Below are positions 44,430 to 45,097 of a stretch of DNA of 45,097 nt, one piece after another (the stretch's first letter is position 1; every line of letters starts with the position of its first letter). Origin of the DNA: CAINFV01 sp964409235. Its GTDB lineage: Bacteria; Chlamydiota; Chlamydiia; Chlamydiales; FEN-1388. Location: NCBI GenBank assembly GCA_964409235.1, contig CAYPCN010000010.1, positions 1-45,097 of the forward strand, read 5' to 3'. The notes beneath the pieces were generated by a model. The model was not told the DNA's origin, made no database searches, and worked only from the letters and a program-made list of their open reading frames with translations. Position numbers and translations under genes: made by a program.

Positions 44430-44795
44430 CAGATCCCTTTTATCCCTGAGTCTTCCATTGAAGTTTTCGATGCTTCCGTTTTGGTACGGCTTCCCAGGAT
44501 CGAATATAGTTCCACAGGGCTATATTCTCATGCGATCATTTCCAGACATCATTTGCGTGCTGTTCCATTGTCGCTCAAAATCATCTCAGGCTTTCCTCCT
44601 TCTCTCATAAGCCCATCGAGGATATCCACAACCCTTTTGTCGCCAATGGATGTATCTACCTCGATCCTCAAACACTCTCGAGTAAATACATCCATAATTG
44701 TCAAAAGGCATAGTTTCCTTCCGTCTTCGAGAGCATCATGCACGAAATCCAGAACTGATTTGGCCTACAAGGGGGCATCGTTGCCCATAGGATCC
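44430..44795 (-). pseudogene. IS3-family transposase (OrfB, DDE/rve) remnant
   Basis: Pieces of an IS3-type transposase catalytic domain are readable in more than one minus-strand frame: APL and RPNQFW, then DFVHDALEDGRKLCLLTIMD and VFTRECLRIEVDTSIGD, then LMREGGKPEMILSDNGT (up to a stop near 44552). After a frame change comes IRFDPGKPYQNGSIENFNGRL with RDK. The first Asp (LTIMDVFT), second Asp (LSDNG) and Glu (SIENFNG) of the DDE triad can be found. At least two frameshifts and a stop make it inactive. The N terminus, OrfA and both inverted-repeat ends are missing. The sequence stops at the ribosome-binding site of the 310-aa gene. Confidence 0.85.
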
Positions 44796-44917
44796 CAATA
44801 GCCCCCTTACGACCGCCTAGTTTGGTCTACACCTCACATCACATACCAATTGAAAACCACAACACAATCCTGCTACCATGTTGTTGTGGACAGTGAATCA
44901 CTGTTGTCAAGTATTGA

Positions 44918-44971
44918 GAACCCGCGGACTTACTATCCGTAGGTCGTGGCTCAATCCCGAGTTGCTCCGCT
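44918..44971 (+). pseudogene. degenerate partial copy of the tRNA(CAT) 3' half
   Basis: The stretch matches the intact tRNA at 42846-42918 from the anticodon stem to the acceptor 3' strand. GCGGACT and the exact 12-mer TCCGTAGGTCGT are shared, followed by CAATCCC and a TTGCNCC-like end. The anticodon loop is changed (CTTACTA) and the T arm no longer pairs. The 5' half (acceptor and D arm) is absent, so it is not a functional tRNA. The rest of 44796-45097 holds no gene I can recognise. Confidence 0.7.
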
Positions 44972-45097
44972 TCTTTTCGCACGGCATGCGAGCGGGAGCC
45001 TTCATCAAATTGACGGCAAGGAAACCCAGTCCTTGAGAACCGGGAGGAATTGCCGCTCCCTAGTATTGTGAGTAAAAACGGTTTCTGCCAAAATTCC

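Noticed and set aside
44918..44971. A second functional tRNA with a TAC anticodon
   Set aside because: The anticodon stem pairs, but the T arm does not and there is no 5' acceptor strand or D arm upstream.
1..45097. CRISPR array, rRNA operon, riboswitch or replication origin
   Set aside because: No regularly spaced short repeats, no rRNA-like conserved stretches, no leader I recognise as a known riboswitch, and no DnaA-box cluster or dnaA/dnaN neighbourhood were seen.

Overview
The gene content and several gene neighbourhoods point to a member of the Chlamydiota, most likely one of the environmental chlamydia-like families rather than Chlamydia itself. The markers are a fused double-length UvrA (1689 aa), a free-standing 86-aa SWIB protein next to a YaeI-like phosphoesterase, truA and a HAD phosphatase (an order I recall from Chlamydia genomes), a methionine aminopeptidase with an N-terminal SEC-C zinc motif, a PknD-like kinase of about 1000 aa, and large lineage-specific proteins with hydrophobic segments. 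By eye the base composition is near 50% GC. That assignment is inference from gene content; no database search was possible.

Layout. 1-1444: tRNA-Leu(CAG) behind a near-perfect sigma70-type promoter, a 170-bp foldback repeat, and a GNAT acetyltransferase. 1509-4901 (minus): an unrecognised 1130-aa protein built from repeated beta-rich modules that I read as SH2-like. 5115-10221 (plus): lepA-uppS-cdsA-mgtE, a tightly spaced housekeeping cluster. 10328-13585 (minus): mlaE-mlaF-mlaD-yqgE, a lipid-transport operon. 13781-20497: a secreted HAD/DUF2608 protein, a small protein coupled to a nitroreductase, a class II aldolase, methionine aminopeptidase, a SAM methyltransferase (minus) and a phosphohexomutase. 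20589-21656: a membrane-interacting unknown. 21660-29755 (minus): uvrA translationally coupled to a Ser/Thr kinase. 29799-33039 (minus): pdhA-pdhB-pdhC. 33221-36211: a helical-repeat unknown and an M15-peptidase-like protein. 36264-39196: HAD phosphatase, truA, phosphoesterase, SWIB. 39450-42132: a UGPase-like nucleotidyltransferase and a small hydrophobic protein.

42133-45097 is accessory DNA. It opens with a gene-poor stretch and an intact tRNA(CAT). Then come a short possible gene remnant, a 310-aa cargo-like protein, a broken IS3-family transposase and, near the end of the window, a second degenerate copy of the 3' part of that same tRNA. This is the arrangement expected of a decayed element inserted at a tRNA gene.

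How the genes relate. UppS, CdsA and the Mla system all act on envelope lipids, with LepA and MgtE as general housekeeping. PdhABC, the aldolase, the phosphohexomutase and the UGPase-like enzyme outline glycolysis to acetyl-CoA and sugar-nucleotide supply. The 1130-aa, 711-aa, 355-aa and 125-aa proteins are unrecognised and are the best places to look for host-interaction functions. A family of three imperfect-palindrome repeats (308-477, 10221-10315, 13648-13779) sits only between genes and is not explained by any annotated gene.
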